55,433 bases of DNA from Bacillota bacterium (GTDB lineage Bacteria > Bacillota > Clostridia > DSM-8532). Below, piece by piece: positions 9,063-17,776 of this stretch. Positions within the stretch are counted from its first letter, which is position 1. Every line of letters begins with the position of its first letter. The position numbers and the translations under genes are program-made. The stretch spans positions 1-55,433 of the forward strand of contig JAEYOK010000036.1 of the NCBI GenBank assembly GCA_023411795.1. Reading direction: 5' to 3'. The notes below the pieces were generated by a model. That model saw only the letters and a program-made list of their open reading frames with translations. It did not search any database and was not told the DNA's origin.

Positions 9063-9767
9063 ATGAAAAGCCTCTCAAGGCTTGAACTCCGGTATGGACG
9101 ATATGCCATCAGCAACTTAACATTATACATTGCAGCCATAAATTTAGGAGTTTTTCTGCTGAACACTTTTCCCCAGGCTCCTAACATGGAAATGCTTTTA
9201 AGCCTGAACCCGGCTCGGATAATTAATAATCTTGAGATATGGAGAATTGTTTCCTTTATTTTTATCCCTGAAAACTTTAGTATTATTTGGATTCTGTTTT
9301 CCGTATATCTACTATATATGATGGGAGCCTCACTTGAACGCTACTGGGGTAAATTCAAGCTCAACGTTTATTATTTTGTGGGAATGCTGGGTACAATTCT
9401 TGCAGCTTTTATAACATATATTTTTGCCGGTGGGGGACAGCTGACGGGGTATTACCTGAACATGTCCCTGTTTCTTGCCTATGCCACACTTTTTCCCGAA
9501 CAGGAATTTTTGATCTTCTTTGTTCTTCCCGTAAAGGTTAAATATTTAGGAATACTTGATGCACTTTTACTAATAGTTGGGATGATTCAATCAATTCAGG
9601 CAGGAGCATGGTACAACGCTGTAGCTATCCTGGTTGCGTTTATAAATTATTTTCTTTTCTTTGGCAGAGATTTTATCAATTGGATTAAGCTTAAGCGTCA
9701 AGTTTCCAAGAATCGGAGGAGATTCTTTGATCAGGTTCGCCCTTACAATCAAGATCGGAGATATTAG
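9063..9767 (+). CDS. Rhomboid-fold membrane protein, probably not a protease
   Basis: A 234-residue protein with about six membrane segments and a basic cytoplasmic tail (RQVSKNRRRFFDQ). The segments SLERYWGKFKLNVYYFVGMLG and LFPEQEFLIFF-LPVKVKYLG are typical of the rhomboid-like family found in many Bacillota. The Gly-x-Ser catalytic loop expected before membrane helix 4 is replaced by YLNMSLFLAYA, and no conserved helix-6 His is apparent, so an iRhom/derlin-like non-proteolytic role is more likely. Substrate or partner unknown. Good GGAGTG-type site before ATG. Confidence 0.75.
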   Translation: MKSLSRLELRYGRYAISNLTLYIAAINLGVFLLNTFPQAPNMEMLLSLNPARIINNLEIWRIVSFIFIPENFSIIWILFSVYLLYMMGASLERYWGKFKLNVYYFVGMLGTILAAFITYIFAGGGQLTGYYLNMSLFLAYATLFPEQEFLIFFVLPVKVKYLGILDALLLIVGMIQSIQAGAWYNAVAILVAFINYFLFFGRDFINWIKLKRQVSKNRRRFFDQVRPYNQDRRY

Positions 9768-9842
9768 AAATACTAAGTCTTGCCATACCATTTGATATGT
9801 ACCAACTAGTTATCCTTCAGGAATTAAAAACGGAGTTATAAG

Positions 9843-10745
9843 ATGGATTTAAGAAATGAAATTCTACGATTAAAAGAAGAACGAAACGCTATTATAGTAG
9901 CTCATTTATATCAGGATGGAGAAATACAAGATATCGCCGATATGGTTGGTGATTCCTTTGAATTGAGCCGTTACTGTGCGGAGACAGACAAGTCTGTCAT
10001 AGTATTTTGCGGTGTTCATTTTATGGCAGAAAGTGCCAAGATTCTTTCTCCTCAAAAGACCGTACTTCTTCCTTCAATAGACGCAGGTTGCCCCATGGCC
10101 GATATGGCTAACGTGGATGACCTGAAAAAGTTAAAGGAAAAGTATCCGGAGGCAGCCGTTGTATGCTATGTTAACACAACAGCGGCCATTAAAGCCGAGT
10201 GTGATATCTGCTGCACCTCGTCAATCGCTGAAAAGGTTGTACGCTCGGTTCCCAACAAGCAGATTCTCTTTTTACCTGACAGGAATTTAGGCCAATATGT
10301 GGCAAAGCAGGTACCCGAAAAGGAATTTATATTCTGGGCCGGTTTTTGTCCTACCCATAACGCCCTTACAACAATGCATGTGGATGAGGCTAGAGCCGCA
10401 TACCCTAACTCAGTACTGGCAATACATCCGGAAGCCCCACCTGAGGTAGTAGATATGGCTGATTTTGTCGGAAGTACAAAACAGATTATAGATTTCTGCA
10501 CCAAATCGGATAAGCAGGAGTTTATTATAGGAACTGAAGAGGGTATTCTCCACCAGTTAAAGCTCAAAAATCCTGAAAAGAAATTTTATATGTTGAAGTA
10601 TAGATTTATTTGTCCTAATATGAAGAAGACCTCTATGGAAGTATTATATGAGTCATTAAGAGATATGAAGCATGAGATTACTCTTGATGAAGAGATTATT
10701 AAAAAGGCGTCACTAAGCTTGGAAAGAATGCTTAATGTAAAATGA
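9843..10745 (+). CDS. nadA: Quinolinate synthase A
   Basis: Condenses iminoaspartate with dihydroxyacetone phosphate to quinolinate in de novo NAD synthesis, using a [4Fe-4S] cluster. The 300-residue protein has the family layout: IVAHLYQDGEIQDIAD at the N-terminus, VFCGVHFMAESAKIL, a first cluster Cys in AGCPMAD, the second in CDICCTSS, and the third in ICPNMKKT near the C-terminus. The start has GGAG 7 nt upstream. First gene of nadABC; no NiaR-type operator was recognised in the 75-nt upstream gap. Confidence 0.96.
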   Translation: MDLRNEILRLKEERNAIIVAHLYQDGEIQDIADMVGDSFELSRYCAETDKSVIVFCGVHFMAESAKILSPQKTVLLPSIDAGCPMADMANVDDLKKLKEKYPEAAVVCYVNTTAAIKAECDICCTSSIAEKVVRSVPNKQILFLPDRNLGQYVAKQVPEKEFIFWAGFCPTHNALTTMHVDEARAAYPNSVLAIHPEAPPEVVDMADFVGSTKQIIDFCTKSDKQEFIIGTEEGILHQLKLKNPEKKFYMLKYRFICPNMKKTSMEVLYESLRDMKHEITLDEEIIKKASLSLERMLNVK

Positions 10746-10757
10746 AGGTGAACGATA

Positions 10758-12383
10758 ATGCTTGAGATTAAAAAAGTAGATGCAGAGCAAACAGATAGAT
10801 ATCTTGTTGATTTTGATACAAAGAATCTACCTTGCGAATTTTTTGATGTGGTTATTATTGGAAGTGGTATTGCGGGAGTTTATACCGCCTTATCCACCCC
10901 GAAAAATGCAAAGGTCCTTATTATTACCAAAGAAGCTATAGAAATGAATAATTCGGTTCTGGCTCAGGGAGGAATAGCTGTATCACTTGATCAGAATGAT
11001 TCTCCAAGTTTGCATTTTAAAGATACGCTCTTTGCCGGAGCAGGCCTTTGTGATGAGAACGCTGTTAAAGCACTGGTAAATGAAGCTACCGATAATATTG
11101 CAACCTTATGCCTTTACGGAGTTAACTTTGACCGGGATGAGGGAAACCGTCTGTCCCTTACCCGTGAGGCAGCTCATAGCATGAACCGTATAATACATAC
11201 TGGGGATGCAACTGGAAAAGAAGTATGTGATACTCTAGTGCGGGCTGTATCTAATTCGAATAATGTGACCATTAGGGAGCAAACCTTTGCCATAGACATA
11301 TTAACCGAGGATGGTGAATGTAAAGGCGTGCTTACCTCAAATGAAGAAGGTACAGAGCTAAAGGCCTATTATGCACCGGTGGTAGTTTGTGCTTCAGGCG
11401 GATATGGGCAGCTATATTCCAAGACAACCAATCCGGAGGTTGCCACAGGCGACGGAGCGGCTCTTGCATTAAGGGCAGGAGCTGAGCTTATGGATCTGGA
11501 ATTTGTTCAATTCCATCCTACCGTTCTATTTCACCCCGACAACCAGAACTTTTTGATTTCTGAAGCAGTCCGAGGAGAAGGGGCTATTCTTCGTAATAAT
11601 AAAGGTGAACAATTCATGGAAAACTATCATCCCATGAAGGAGCTTGCTCCCAGGGACGTAGTTTCACGGGCTATTTTTCAGGAGATGAAAAAGACTGGTT
11701 CAAATCATGTTTTTCTCGATATAACTCATAAGGATAAGGAATTTTTGCAGCATCGCTTCCCGACAATATATAATAAATGTCTGTCCTACGGTATAGACAT
11801 TTCGAAAGATTTTATTCCGGTAGCACCATGTCAGCATTATAGCATGGGCGGAATCAGGACCGATGAATGGGGCAGAACCAAAGTCCTAGGCTTTTACGCA
11901 GTAGGAGAAGCGGCTTGTAATGGTATTCACGGTGCTAATCGTCTTGCGTCCAATTCATTATTGGAAGGTTTGGTATTTGGAAAGAGAATAGGGCGACAAG
12001 TTCAGGAAAATATTGATAAAATCAAAATGATGGAGGGCTTTAAGCCAAGAATACGCTTTAGTAAAGCAGGTTTTGAGAAGAATATAGACTGCGTTGCAAT
12101 GATTAAAAAGCTTCAGGGGATTATGACTACCAATGTTGGTATCATAAGAAATGAAGAAAGCCTTAGTGAGGCTATGAAAGTAATATCGGAGATGCAAGCG
12201 GAAGTTGAAGGCGTAAAAGTTATCCACACACATCTTATGGAGCTTAAGAACATGCTTAGTCTTGCAAGTCTTGTGGTTAAGGCTGCTATATTAAGACAGG
12301 AGAGCAGGGGAGCTCATTTCAGGACCGATTTTCCTGCGGTAGATGACCAGAATTGGCTTAAGAACATAGTTTTCGGAGGTTGA
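10758..12383 (+). CDS. nadB: L-aspartate oxidase
   Basis: A flavoprotein that oxidises aspartate to iminoaspartate for NadA. The 541-residue protein has a dinucleotide-binding motif VVIIGSGIAGVYTAL after an unusual N-terminal extension of about 28 residues, then NSVLAQGGIAVSL, HTGDATGKEV, the EFVQFHPT active-site segment, RGEGAILRN, APRDVVSRAI, and HGANRLASNSLLEGLVFG at the FAD-domain end. Second gene of nadABC, 12 nt after nadA and 1 nt before nadC. Confidence 0.96.
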   Translation: MLEIKKVDAEQTDRYLVDFDTKNLPCEFFDVVIIGSGIAGVYTALSTPKNAKVLIITKEAIEMNNSVLAQGGIAVSLDQNDSPSLHFKDTLFAGAGLCDENAVKALVNEATDNIATLCLYGVNFDRDEGNRLSLTREAAHSMNRIIHTGDATGKEVCDTLVRAVSNSNNVTIREQTFAIDILTEDGECKGVLTSNEEGTELKAYYAPVVVCASGGYGQLYSKTTNPEVATGDGAALALRAGAELMDLEFVQFHPTVLFHPDNQNFLISEAVRGEGAILRNNKGEQFMENYHPMKELAPRDVVSRAIFQEMKKTGSNHVFLDITHKDKEFLQHRFPTIYNKCLSYGIDISKDFIPVAPCQHYSMGGIRTDEWGRTKVLGFYAVGEAACNGIHGANRLASNSLLEGLVFGKRIGRQVQENIDKIKMMEGFKPRIRFSKAGFEKNIDCVAMIKKLQGIMTTNVGIIRNEESLSEAMKVISEMQAEVEGVKVIHTHLMELKNMLSLASLVVKAAILRQESRGAHFRTDFPAVDDQNWLKNIVFGG

Positions 12384-12384
12384 C

Positions 12385-13218
12385 ATGCTTGATTTTTTAT
12401 TAGTTGATGATATTATCTGGAGAGCATTAAAAGAAGATATGCCCATGGGTGATATAACTACCGATAGTACCGTTGAAGAAAATGAAGTTTGCTCTGCAAA
12501 GCTCATTGCAAAAGAGGATTGTGTATTAGCGGGTATTGATGTGTTTTCAAGGGTTTTTACTCTTTTGGATTCCAAAACCTATATGGAGAGATATGTCAAT
12601 GATGGCGAAAAAGTGAGCAAGGGCAGTGTAATAATGTATATTACAGGTAATGCACGAGCTATGTTAAAGGCTGAAAGAACCGCGTTAAATCTGCTTCAGA
12701 GGATGTCCGGTATAGCGTCTGCGACCAGAAGGATTGCCGATATTCTTGATGGAACAAAATCAAAAATTGTTGATACAAGAAAAACCGCTCCTGGGCTGCG
12801 ATATCTTGATAAATTTGCAGTTAGGCTGGGTGGCGGAACAAATCATCGCTTTTGTCTGTCTGACGGTGTTTTGATTAAGGATAACCATATTAAAGCCGCA
12901 GGAGGAATAACGGCTGCCGTTATGAGGGCAAAGGCTCAAATACCACATACCATTAAAATTGAAGTTGAAACTGAGTCATTGGAACAGATTAAAGAAGCCC
13001 TTTCAGCCGGAGCTGACATAATAATGCTGGATAATATGAAACCAGACGCAATGAAAGAAGCTGTGGATTATATTAACGGACGAGCACTTGTTGAAGCGTC
13101 AGGAAATATAACAATAGAAAATATAGGAATCGTGGCGAATACAGGAGTGGACTTAATATCCTCAGGAAGCCTTACACACTCAGTTAAAGCGGCTGATATC
13201 AGTTTAAGATTTGAATAA
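12385..13218 (+). CDS. nadC: Quinolinate phosphoribosyltransferase (carboxylating)
   Basis: Converts quinolinate and PRPP to nicotinate mononucleotide, completing the pathway begun by NadB and NadA. The 277-residue protein shows EDMPMGDITTDS, the LNLLQRMSGIAS helix, the VDTRKTAPGLR substrate loop, KFAVRLGGGTNHR, LIKDNHI, and IMLDNMKPD. GGAGGT overlaps the nadB stop region and lies 4 nt before ATG. Last gene of the operon; a terminator follows about 200 nt later. Confidence 0.96.
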   Translation: MLDFLLVDDIIWRALKEDMPMGDITTDSTVEENEVCSAKLIAKEDCVLAGIDVFSRVFTLLDSKTYMERYVNDGEKVSKGSVIMYITGNARAMLKAERTALNLLQRMSGIASATRRIADILDGTKSKIVDTRKTAPGLRYLDKFAVRLGGGTNHRFCLSDGVLIKDNHIKAAGGITAAVMRAKAQIPHTIKIEVETESLEQIKEALSAGADIIMLDNMKPDAMKEAVDYINGRALVEASGNITIENIGIVANTGVDLISSGSLTHSVKAADISLRFE

Positions 13219-13356
13219 TAACATGTAAAATTCGACACAAAACCCATTAGTTTAGCAAAAATGTCAATGTCGAACTGTACAAAATTTACAGTTTTTATGG
13301 TGAACAAGCTCTGAAAAATGTCAATAATGGATAAGAAGTAAAGTTGTAATGACGAC

Positions 13357-13496
13357 TTGTGGACAAAATGAGAAACAATCCACAGGAAAAACTGTAAAAG
13401 GTAGATCAAATATACTAATTAACTCTGAAATCCGCATATAGTACGGATTTTAGAGTTTTTTATTTAATCCACAAGCCTGTGGATTACTGTGGATAA
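13357..13496. other. Cluster of DnaA-box-like 9-mers
   Basis: Relative to TTATCCACA on either strand: TGTGGACAA at 13358-13366 (8/9), CAATCCACA at 13376-13384 (7/9), TAATCCACA at 13465-13473 (8/9), TGTGGATTA at 13478-13486 (8/9) and TGTGGATAA at 13488-13496 (perfect). Three lie within 32 bp. This fills much of the gap between nadC and the spore gene and also spans a terminator. No replication gene is nearby, so a DnaA-titration or DnaA-regulated site is more likely than an origin. Confidence 0.5.
13421..13463 (+). terminator. Intrinsic terminator downstream of nadABC
   Basis: AACTCTGAAATCCG pairs with CGGATTTTAGAGTT (one mismatch) across a 9-nt loop, followed by a T run. Confidence 0.85.
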
Positions 13497-13585
13497 CATT
13501 GTTAAAACCATACAGAATAAAGACTTTATAAGTGGGAAAATATAAGGTTGTACGTTTTTGATTTATCAGCAAGGAGGGATAGATC

Positions 13586-13762
13586 ATGAGCAGACATAGG
13601 GTTATGTCAGAAGATCTGAAATATGAGATTGCCCGTGAACTTGGTGTGTATGAAAAGGTGAGTAGCGAAGGATGGGGATCAGTTTCATCCAGAGATTGCG
13701 GTAACATGGTAACTAAGGCGATCGAAATTGCAAATAGGAACTCCGCAAGACAACCGGTGTAG
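13586..13762 (+). CDS. Small acid-soluble spore protein, alpha/beta type
   Basis: A 58-residue protein that coats and protects DNA in the dormant spore. MSEDLKYEIARELGVYEKV followed by EGWGSVSSRDCGNMVTKAIEIANR matches the conserved two-block structure of alpha/beta-type SASPs (the shorter SspF-like form). AAGGAGGG lies 7 nt before ATG. Expression is expected from a sigma-G promoter in the forespore, though I did not identify one confidently. It marks the host as an endospore former. Confidence 0.9.
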   Translation: MSRHRVMSEDLKYEIARELGVYEKVSSEGWGSVSSRDCGNMVTKAIEIANRNSARQPV

Positions 13763-13853
13763 CTGTTGCGGGGTACGGTAGACCGGTAGGATAAATTGAA
13801 GACGTATTTAAATAAGGGGCATAAGGGTATTGGAATTAAATCCATGCTCTTGT

Positions 13854-13882
13854 GCTCTTTGTCTTGTTGACAAAGAGCTTTT
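13854..13882 (+). terminator. Intrinsic terminator after the spore protein gene
   Basis: A perfect 10-bp stem GCTCTTTGTC / GACAAAGAGC, loop TTGTT, then TTTT. Confidence 0.9.
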
Positions 13883-13922
13883 CGTATTGTAAAATATAAT
13901 CCGTCACTAAAAATGAATATAT

Positions 13923-14013
13923 GGAGAGATGGTCGAGTTGGTTTAAGGCACCGGTCTTGAAAACCGGCGTAGGTGCAAGCCTACCGTGAGTTCGAATCTC
14001 ACTCTCTCCGCCA
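13923..14013 (+). tRNA. tRNA-Ser(TGA)
   Basis: A 91-nt class II tRNA with encoded CCA. Acceptor GGAGAGA / TCTCTCC with G discriminator, anticodon arm CCGGT-CTTGAAA-ACCGG giving anticodon TGA, a long variable arm GTAGGTGCAAGCCTAC typical of serine, and a TTCGAAT T-loop. Confidence 0.96.
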
Positions 14014-14028
14014 TTTATTTTCGAGCAT

Positions 14029-14120
14029 GGAGAAGTACCCAAGCAGGTCGAAGGGGACGGTTTGCTAAACCGTTAGTAGGGGCAACTCTAGCCGGGGTTC
14101 GAATCCCCGCTTCTCCGCCA
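14029..14120 (+). tRNA. tRNA-Ser(GCT)
   Basis: A 92-nt class II tRNA with encoded CCA. Acceptor GGAGAAG / CTTCTCC, anticodon arm ACGGT-TTGCTAA-ACCGT giving anticodon GCT, a long variable arm, and TTCGAAT T-loop. It lies 15 nt after tRNA-Ser(TGA), so the two are probably cotranscribed. Confidence 0.96.
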
Positions 14121-14128
14121 GACTTTGT

Positions 14129-14155
14129 CTGAAAACTTCATGTTTTCAGGCTTTT
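14129..14155 (+). terminator. Intrinsic terminator after the tRNA-Ser pair
   Basis: CTGAAAAC / GTTTTCAG stem, 5-nt loop, followed by GCTTTT. Confidence 0.75.
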
Positions 14156-14161
14156 ATAGAA

Positions 14162-14203
14162 AAACAGCACTTGATTTTTAAGAATTTCAAGTGCTGTTTT
14201 TTG
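14162..14203 (+). terminator. Second intrinsic terminator downstream of the tRNAs
   Basis: AACAGCACTTGA pairs with TCAAGTGCTGTT across a T/A-rich loop and is followed by a T run; the A-rich left side would let it work on both strands. Confidence 0.8.
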
Positions 14204-14347
14204 TGTTTTTAAGATGTTCAGAAAGACACATTCGCTCTCTTCCTTTGTGCGGTGTTGCCTTAAATGTATTTTTGTGTGCTATGCCTTGTTTTAATGATAT
14301 TATTTCAGTATAAAAGTGTAAAATCGATGTTATTTGCGCTCATTGCA

Positions 14348-14376
14348 TTGACAATATACCACGGGGTATTTAAATT
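14348..14376 (+). promoter_or_regulatory. Probable promoter with dyad in the spacer, before the dapA-like gene
   Basis: TTGACA at 14348-14353 and TAAATT at 14371-14376, 17-nt spacer. The spacer contains the perfect dyad ATACC-ACGG-GGTAT (14356-14369), well placed for a repressor. The regulator is unknown. Confidence 0.55.
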
Positions 14377-14455
14377 AAAAAAAGAATAGACTTTGTCTGT
14401 TCAAAAAGACACTTATATCCCGATGCTTAGAAAACTTTATAAGGAGCGTAGTATT

Positions 14456-15370
14456 ATGGAAAAGAAGTATTATGGTGTTATCCCTCCCATCATTACTCCC
14501 ATCACTGAAAAGGAAACAGTTGATGAGGAAGGCTTTCGCAAGCTTATAGACTACTGCATAGAAGGCGGTCTGCATGGTCTGTTTGTAGCAGGCTCCAACG
14601 GCGAGTGTATGGCTCTGACACAGAAGGAGCGCAACAACTCTATTCGCATTATGCTGGATCAGGTTAAGGGACGTGTTCCCGTTATGGCCGGCGTTATGGA
14701 CACAAGCACACGTCGTGTTATCGATAACATCAAGGAGCTTGAGCAGATGGGCGGCACCTGCGCCGTTGTTACCCCTGTTTTTTATGACCGTCATACGTCT
14801 CAGGACGAAACAGTGCGCCACTTCGAGCAAATTCTGAAGGAAACCAGCATTGATTTGGTATTATACAACATTCCCCTGTTCACGGGTCAAAAGCTTACCG
14901 GAGCAACCGCTCTTAAAATTGCTGGACTCGATCCTCGTGTTGCGGGGTATAAGGACAGCGCAAATAACTTTGGCGACTTTGTTCCCGTGCTTGAGAAATA
15001 TCGCGACACCCCCTTTAGCGTGCTGATGGGCGTTACCGCATTGGCTATGGTCTCCATGCTAATGGGCGCAGACGGCTTTGTTCCGGCTATGGCTACCTGC
15101 TTCCCACAGCTGTTTGTGGCTGCATACGAAGCCGGCAAGAGCAAGGATTGCGATCTTGCATGGAAATACAACGGCTTAATTCGCGAGACGTCCAAAATTC
15201 TCGGCATGACCAAGAACGCCACCGCAGCGGCTAAGTATGCCGTCTCTCTGAGAGGCTTTACACGCAAGGAGGTCATCATGCCTCAGGATACAATTTCCCC
15301 TGCTGAGGAAGAAGCAATCCGCCGCAAGGTTGCAGAGATTGACGAAATGATCGCAGATCTTAAGCTCTGA
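14456..15370 (+). CDS. DapA-family class I lyase/aldolase (DHDPS/NAL superfamily)
   Basis: A 304-residue TIM-barrel lyase using a Schiff-base lysine. GSNGE (46-50), the Tyr in YNIP (about residue 137) and the lysine in YKDSANNF (about residue 166) are the catalytic landmarks. GSNGE with a catabolic neighbourhood suggests cleavage or deamination of a 2-oxo acid rather than lysine synthesis; no other dap gene is nearby. ATG 14456 follows AAGGAGCG; the upstream frame from 14393 lacks a site. It is followed by an Ldh_2 dehydrogenase 22 nt downstream. DapA-type plus Ldh_2-type enzymes recall hydroxyproline and other imino-acid pathways, but the substrate is not determinable here. Confidence 0.85.
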   Translation: MEKKYYGVIPPIITPITEKETVDEEGFRKLIDYCIEGGLHGLFVAGSNGECMALTQKERNNSIRIMLDQVKGRVPVMAGVMDTSTRRVIDNIKELEQMGGTCAVVTPVFYDRHTSQDETVRHFEQILKETSIDLVLYNIPLFTGQKLTGATALKIAGLDPRVAGYKDSANNFGDFVPVLEKYRDTPFSVLMGVTALAMVSMLMGADGFVPAMATCFPQLFVAAYEAGKSKDCDLAWKYNGLIRETSKILGMTKNATAAAKYAVSLRGFTRKEVIMPQDTISPAEEEAIRRKVAEIDEMIADLKL

Positions 15371-15392
15371 TTTGCGCTAAAGGAGAATAGAC

Positions 15393-16430
15393 ATGATTGT
15401 AAATCCCGAAAAACTTAAGCAATTACTTTACGACATCGCCAAAAAGGCCGGCGCCAGCGAATATGAATCTCACATTTTAGCGGATAGCACCGTAGATGCA
15501 GAGTTGCGCGGTATGTCCTCCCACGGAGCTGTTCGCTATCCTTCTTATATGGCTCGAGTTCGCCAGGGAATGTATGCAGTCGATACACTTCCCGTTGTTG
15601 AAAAGGACGAGGGTGCGGTGGTTCTGCTGGATGCACAGAACGGTCTTGGCGCTCCTGCCGCCATGAAGGCCATGGAGCTTGCTATAGAGCGTGCGGAGAA
15701 GCACGGAATTGCGCTTGTCGGCGTTAATCACGCCAACCACTTCGGCTGCAGCTCCTACTATACTAAATATGCCGCAAGCAAGGGTATGATAAGCTTTGTT
15801 ATTGCCAACGCCAACGCATGGGTTACTCCCTTCGGCGGAGCAAAGAAGAAGCTTGGAACCAATCCCATGGGCTTTGCCGTTCCCAACGGAGACAAGAAGC
15901 CCTTCTTAGTTGACATGGCAACCAGCGAGGCCGCTCAGGGCAAAGTTGTTGTTGCCTCCAAAAAAGGCGTTTCCGTTCCCCCAACCTGGGGCGTGGACGC
16001 AAACGGAAATCCCTGCACAGACCCCAACACCATTTTGAAGGAGGGCGCTCTGCTTCCATTTGGCGGCCCCAAGGGCTACGGAATTTCTCTGTGCATAGAG
16101 CTACTGTGCTCCGCTTTAGTGGGCGGTTGCCGCAGCACGGAGATGGGTAGCATGTTCGACACTGAAAAGCTCGTAGGAACGGGCTTTCTGTTCTGCGTAA
16201 TTAACGTTAAGAAAATGGTTGACCCCGATGTTTTTGCAGAGCGTGTCGGTCAAATTCTCGACGACATGAAGGATGCTGGTTCTGAGAATCGCGAGGTGCT
16301 TATCCCCGGCGAAATCGAGGATCGCAAGGCAGCCGTTGCAGAGGTTAACGGAATTGATATTGTGGATGCTGTTTATGCCGATTTGCAAAAGCTTGCAGAG
16401 GAATATGGCATCTCAGCGGATATTGCCTAA
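15393..16430 (+). CDS. Ldh_2-family NAD(P)-dependent 2-hydroxyacid or imino-acid dehydrogenase
   Basis: A 345-residue member of the malate/L-lactate dehydrogenase-like family (ureidoglycolate, sulfolactate and piperideine-2-carboxylate reductases belong here). MSSHGAVRYPSY carries the conserved His near the N-terminus, NHANHFG near residue 117 the second, and the glycine-rich cofactor region WVTPFGGAKKKLGTNPM and PFGGPKGYGISL follow. Codons end in G/C more often than in flanking genes. AAAGGAG precedes ATG. Cotranscribed with the DapA-family gene and closed by a terminator. Substrate unknown; the LIV importer downstream presumably supplies it. Confidence 0.85.
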   Translation: MIVNPEKLKQLLYDIAKKAGASEYESHILADSTVDAELRGMSSHGAVRYPSYMARVRQGMYAVDTLPVVEKDEGAVVLLDAQNGLGAPAAMKAMELAIERAEKHGIALVGVNHANHFGCSSYYTKYAASKGMISFVIANANAWVTPFGGAKKKLGTNPMGFAVPNGDKKPFLVDMATSEAAQGKVVVASKKGVSVPPTWGVDANGNPCTDPNTILKEGALLPFGGPKGYGISLCIELLCSALVGGCRSTEMGSMFDTEKLVGTGFLFCVINVKKMVDPDVFAERVGQILDDMKDAGSENREVLIPGEIEDRKAAVAEVNGIDIVDAVYADLQKLAEEYGISADIA

Positions 16431-16448
16431 AATCTACAACCAAAGGCA

Positions 16449-16503
16449 AAAACGAGAGCACTGCGATTGGTTATTCCAAAGGCGGCGCTCTCGTTTTTTT
16501 GTT
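16449..16503 (+). terminator. Intrinsic terminator after the Ldh_2 gene
   Basis: AACGAGAGC pairs with GCTCTCGTT, with an inner TTGG/CCAA stem, then a long T run. Confidence 0.85.
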
Positions 16504-16876
16504 TTTCTTAGGTAGCCACTGGAAAAATCCCAAGAGCCGATTATGAATGTTTGTTGCAATAGGGCGCAGCTACCGTTTTGGATGTTTTTTGTTTTCATCA
16601 TATTGTCCTCCTTCTTCGATTTGTTCAAGACTTATGATTGTTCAGCCCTTCACAAGTTTTTTCCTTTGCTGCTATGGCCTTTGAAGAGTTAAAATAAGAC
16701 CCAATCTAAAGATAATATATTTGTCACAAATATATTACATGATATTCATAATATCTTAGGCTTTGTTTTTTAAAAAAAAAATATTTTGCGGTAAAGCACC
16801 TTGAATTTACATTTAAAAAAACTGAAATTTTGGTATCATTAGAACATCAAAAAAAGCTATAATGGAGGAAAGAAAT
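16504..16876. other. AT-rich intergenic region before the LIV transporter
   Basis: No gene on the + strand. A minus-strand frame (16434-16601) has a strong AAGGAGGACAAT site before ATG ATG but no recognisable product and runs through the terminator; see findings. The second half is A/T-rich and presumably holds the livH promoter, which I could not place. Confidence 0.4.
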
Positions 16877-17761
16877 ATGTTTACGTTTCCCATCGTGATG
16901 CGTTTAGTAATCAGCGCATTGATGATCGGTTCGGTATATGCCGTTTTAGGCATGGGCTACAGCCTTATATATAAGGCCACCGGGCTGATGAATCTGGCTC
17001 AGGGTGAATTCCTGACGTTAGGCTCTTTTGTCGGATTGACATTCTACAAGACCTTTGGACTTAATATCTATCTAAGCTTTGTCCTGACCTTTATAGTTAT
17101 GTTTGTAGTTGGATATATAACCCAACGCTATCTCATAACAGTGTTGCTCAACAAGGGAGCAAATTTCTCTTATATAATTCTGTGCACAGCAGGTTTAGCG
17201 CTTCTGTTCCAAAACGGCGCACAGATTATCTGGGCACCATACACACTGCAGTTTCCACAGATTTTCAAAACGTCAAACGTTGCCATCCTCGGAACAAAGG
17301 TTGCGCCCGAAAATCTGCTTGTTGTGGGAATAGCAATAGTTAGTGCGTTTTCTCTTTATTTCTTCCTCAACAAAACCCGTCTTGGAACAGCTATGCGTGC
17401 CTCAGCTCTTGACCAGCGCGCAGCAAGCTCTGTGGGCATTGATATCGGCCTGACCAAGGGAATTACCTGGGGACTTTCCGCAGGTCTTGCAGGTCTTTTG
17501 GGCATGGCTCTCGGCCCGATATACGGCGTGTTCTCTGCTCTTGGTTCCATGATTGCTCAGAAGGCATTTGCCGGCGCCGTAACCGGCGGCTACGGCAACA
17601 TATACGGTGCGGTTATCGGCGGCTTGTTTTACGGCTTTGTCGAAGTATTCGCCTCCGCATATGTCACAACAACCTATAAGGACGTAATCACCTTTGCGAT
17701 CCTCATAGTAATTCTGTCTATAGCACCAAACGGTCTATTCAAAGAGAAGGTTATTGAATAA
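16877..17761 (+). CDS. livH: LIV-type ABC transporter permease (LivH family)
   Basis: One of two membrane subunits of a branched-chain amino acid-type importer. The 294-residue protein has about eight membrane segments and family signatures GMGYSLIYKATGLMNLAQGE near the start, GTAMRASALDQRAASSVGID (cytoplasmic coupling loop) and GAVTGGYGNIYGAVIGGL. ATG 16877 has GGAGGA 7 nt upstream; an ATG at 16862 lies upstream of that site and is less likely. The true substrate of LIV-type importers varies widely (amino acids, amides, aromatic or dicarboxylic acids). Confidence 0.92.
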   Translation: MFTFPIVMRLVISALMIGSVYAVLGMGYSLIYKATGLMNLAQGEFLTLGSFVGLTFYKTFGLNIYLSFVLTFIVMFVVGYITQRYLITVLLNKGANFSYIILCTAGLALLFQNGAQIIWAPYTLQFPQIFKTSNVAILGTKVAPENLLVVGIAIVSAFSLYFFLNKTRLGTAMRASALDQRAASSVGIDIGLTKGITWGLSAGLAGLLGMALGPIYGVFSALGSMIAQKAFAGAVTGGYGNIYGAVIGGLFYGFVEVFASAYVTTTYKDVITFAILIVILSIAPNGLFKEKVIE

Positions 17762-17776
17762 AGGGGGGATGACAAC

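Noticed and set aside
13321..13500. Replication origin
   Set aside because: DnaA-box-like sites are present, but there is no dnaA, dnaN, rpmH or AT-rich unwinding repeat next to them.
15823..16059. Minus-strand frames inside the Ldh_2 gene
   Set aside because: Shadow frames of a GC-biased coding region; no sites and Arg/Trp-rich composition.
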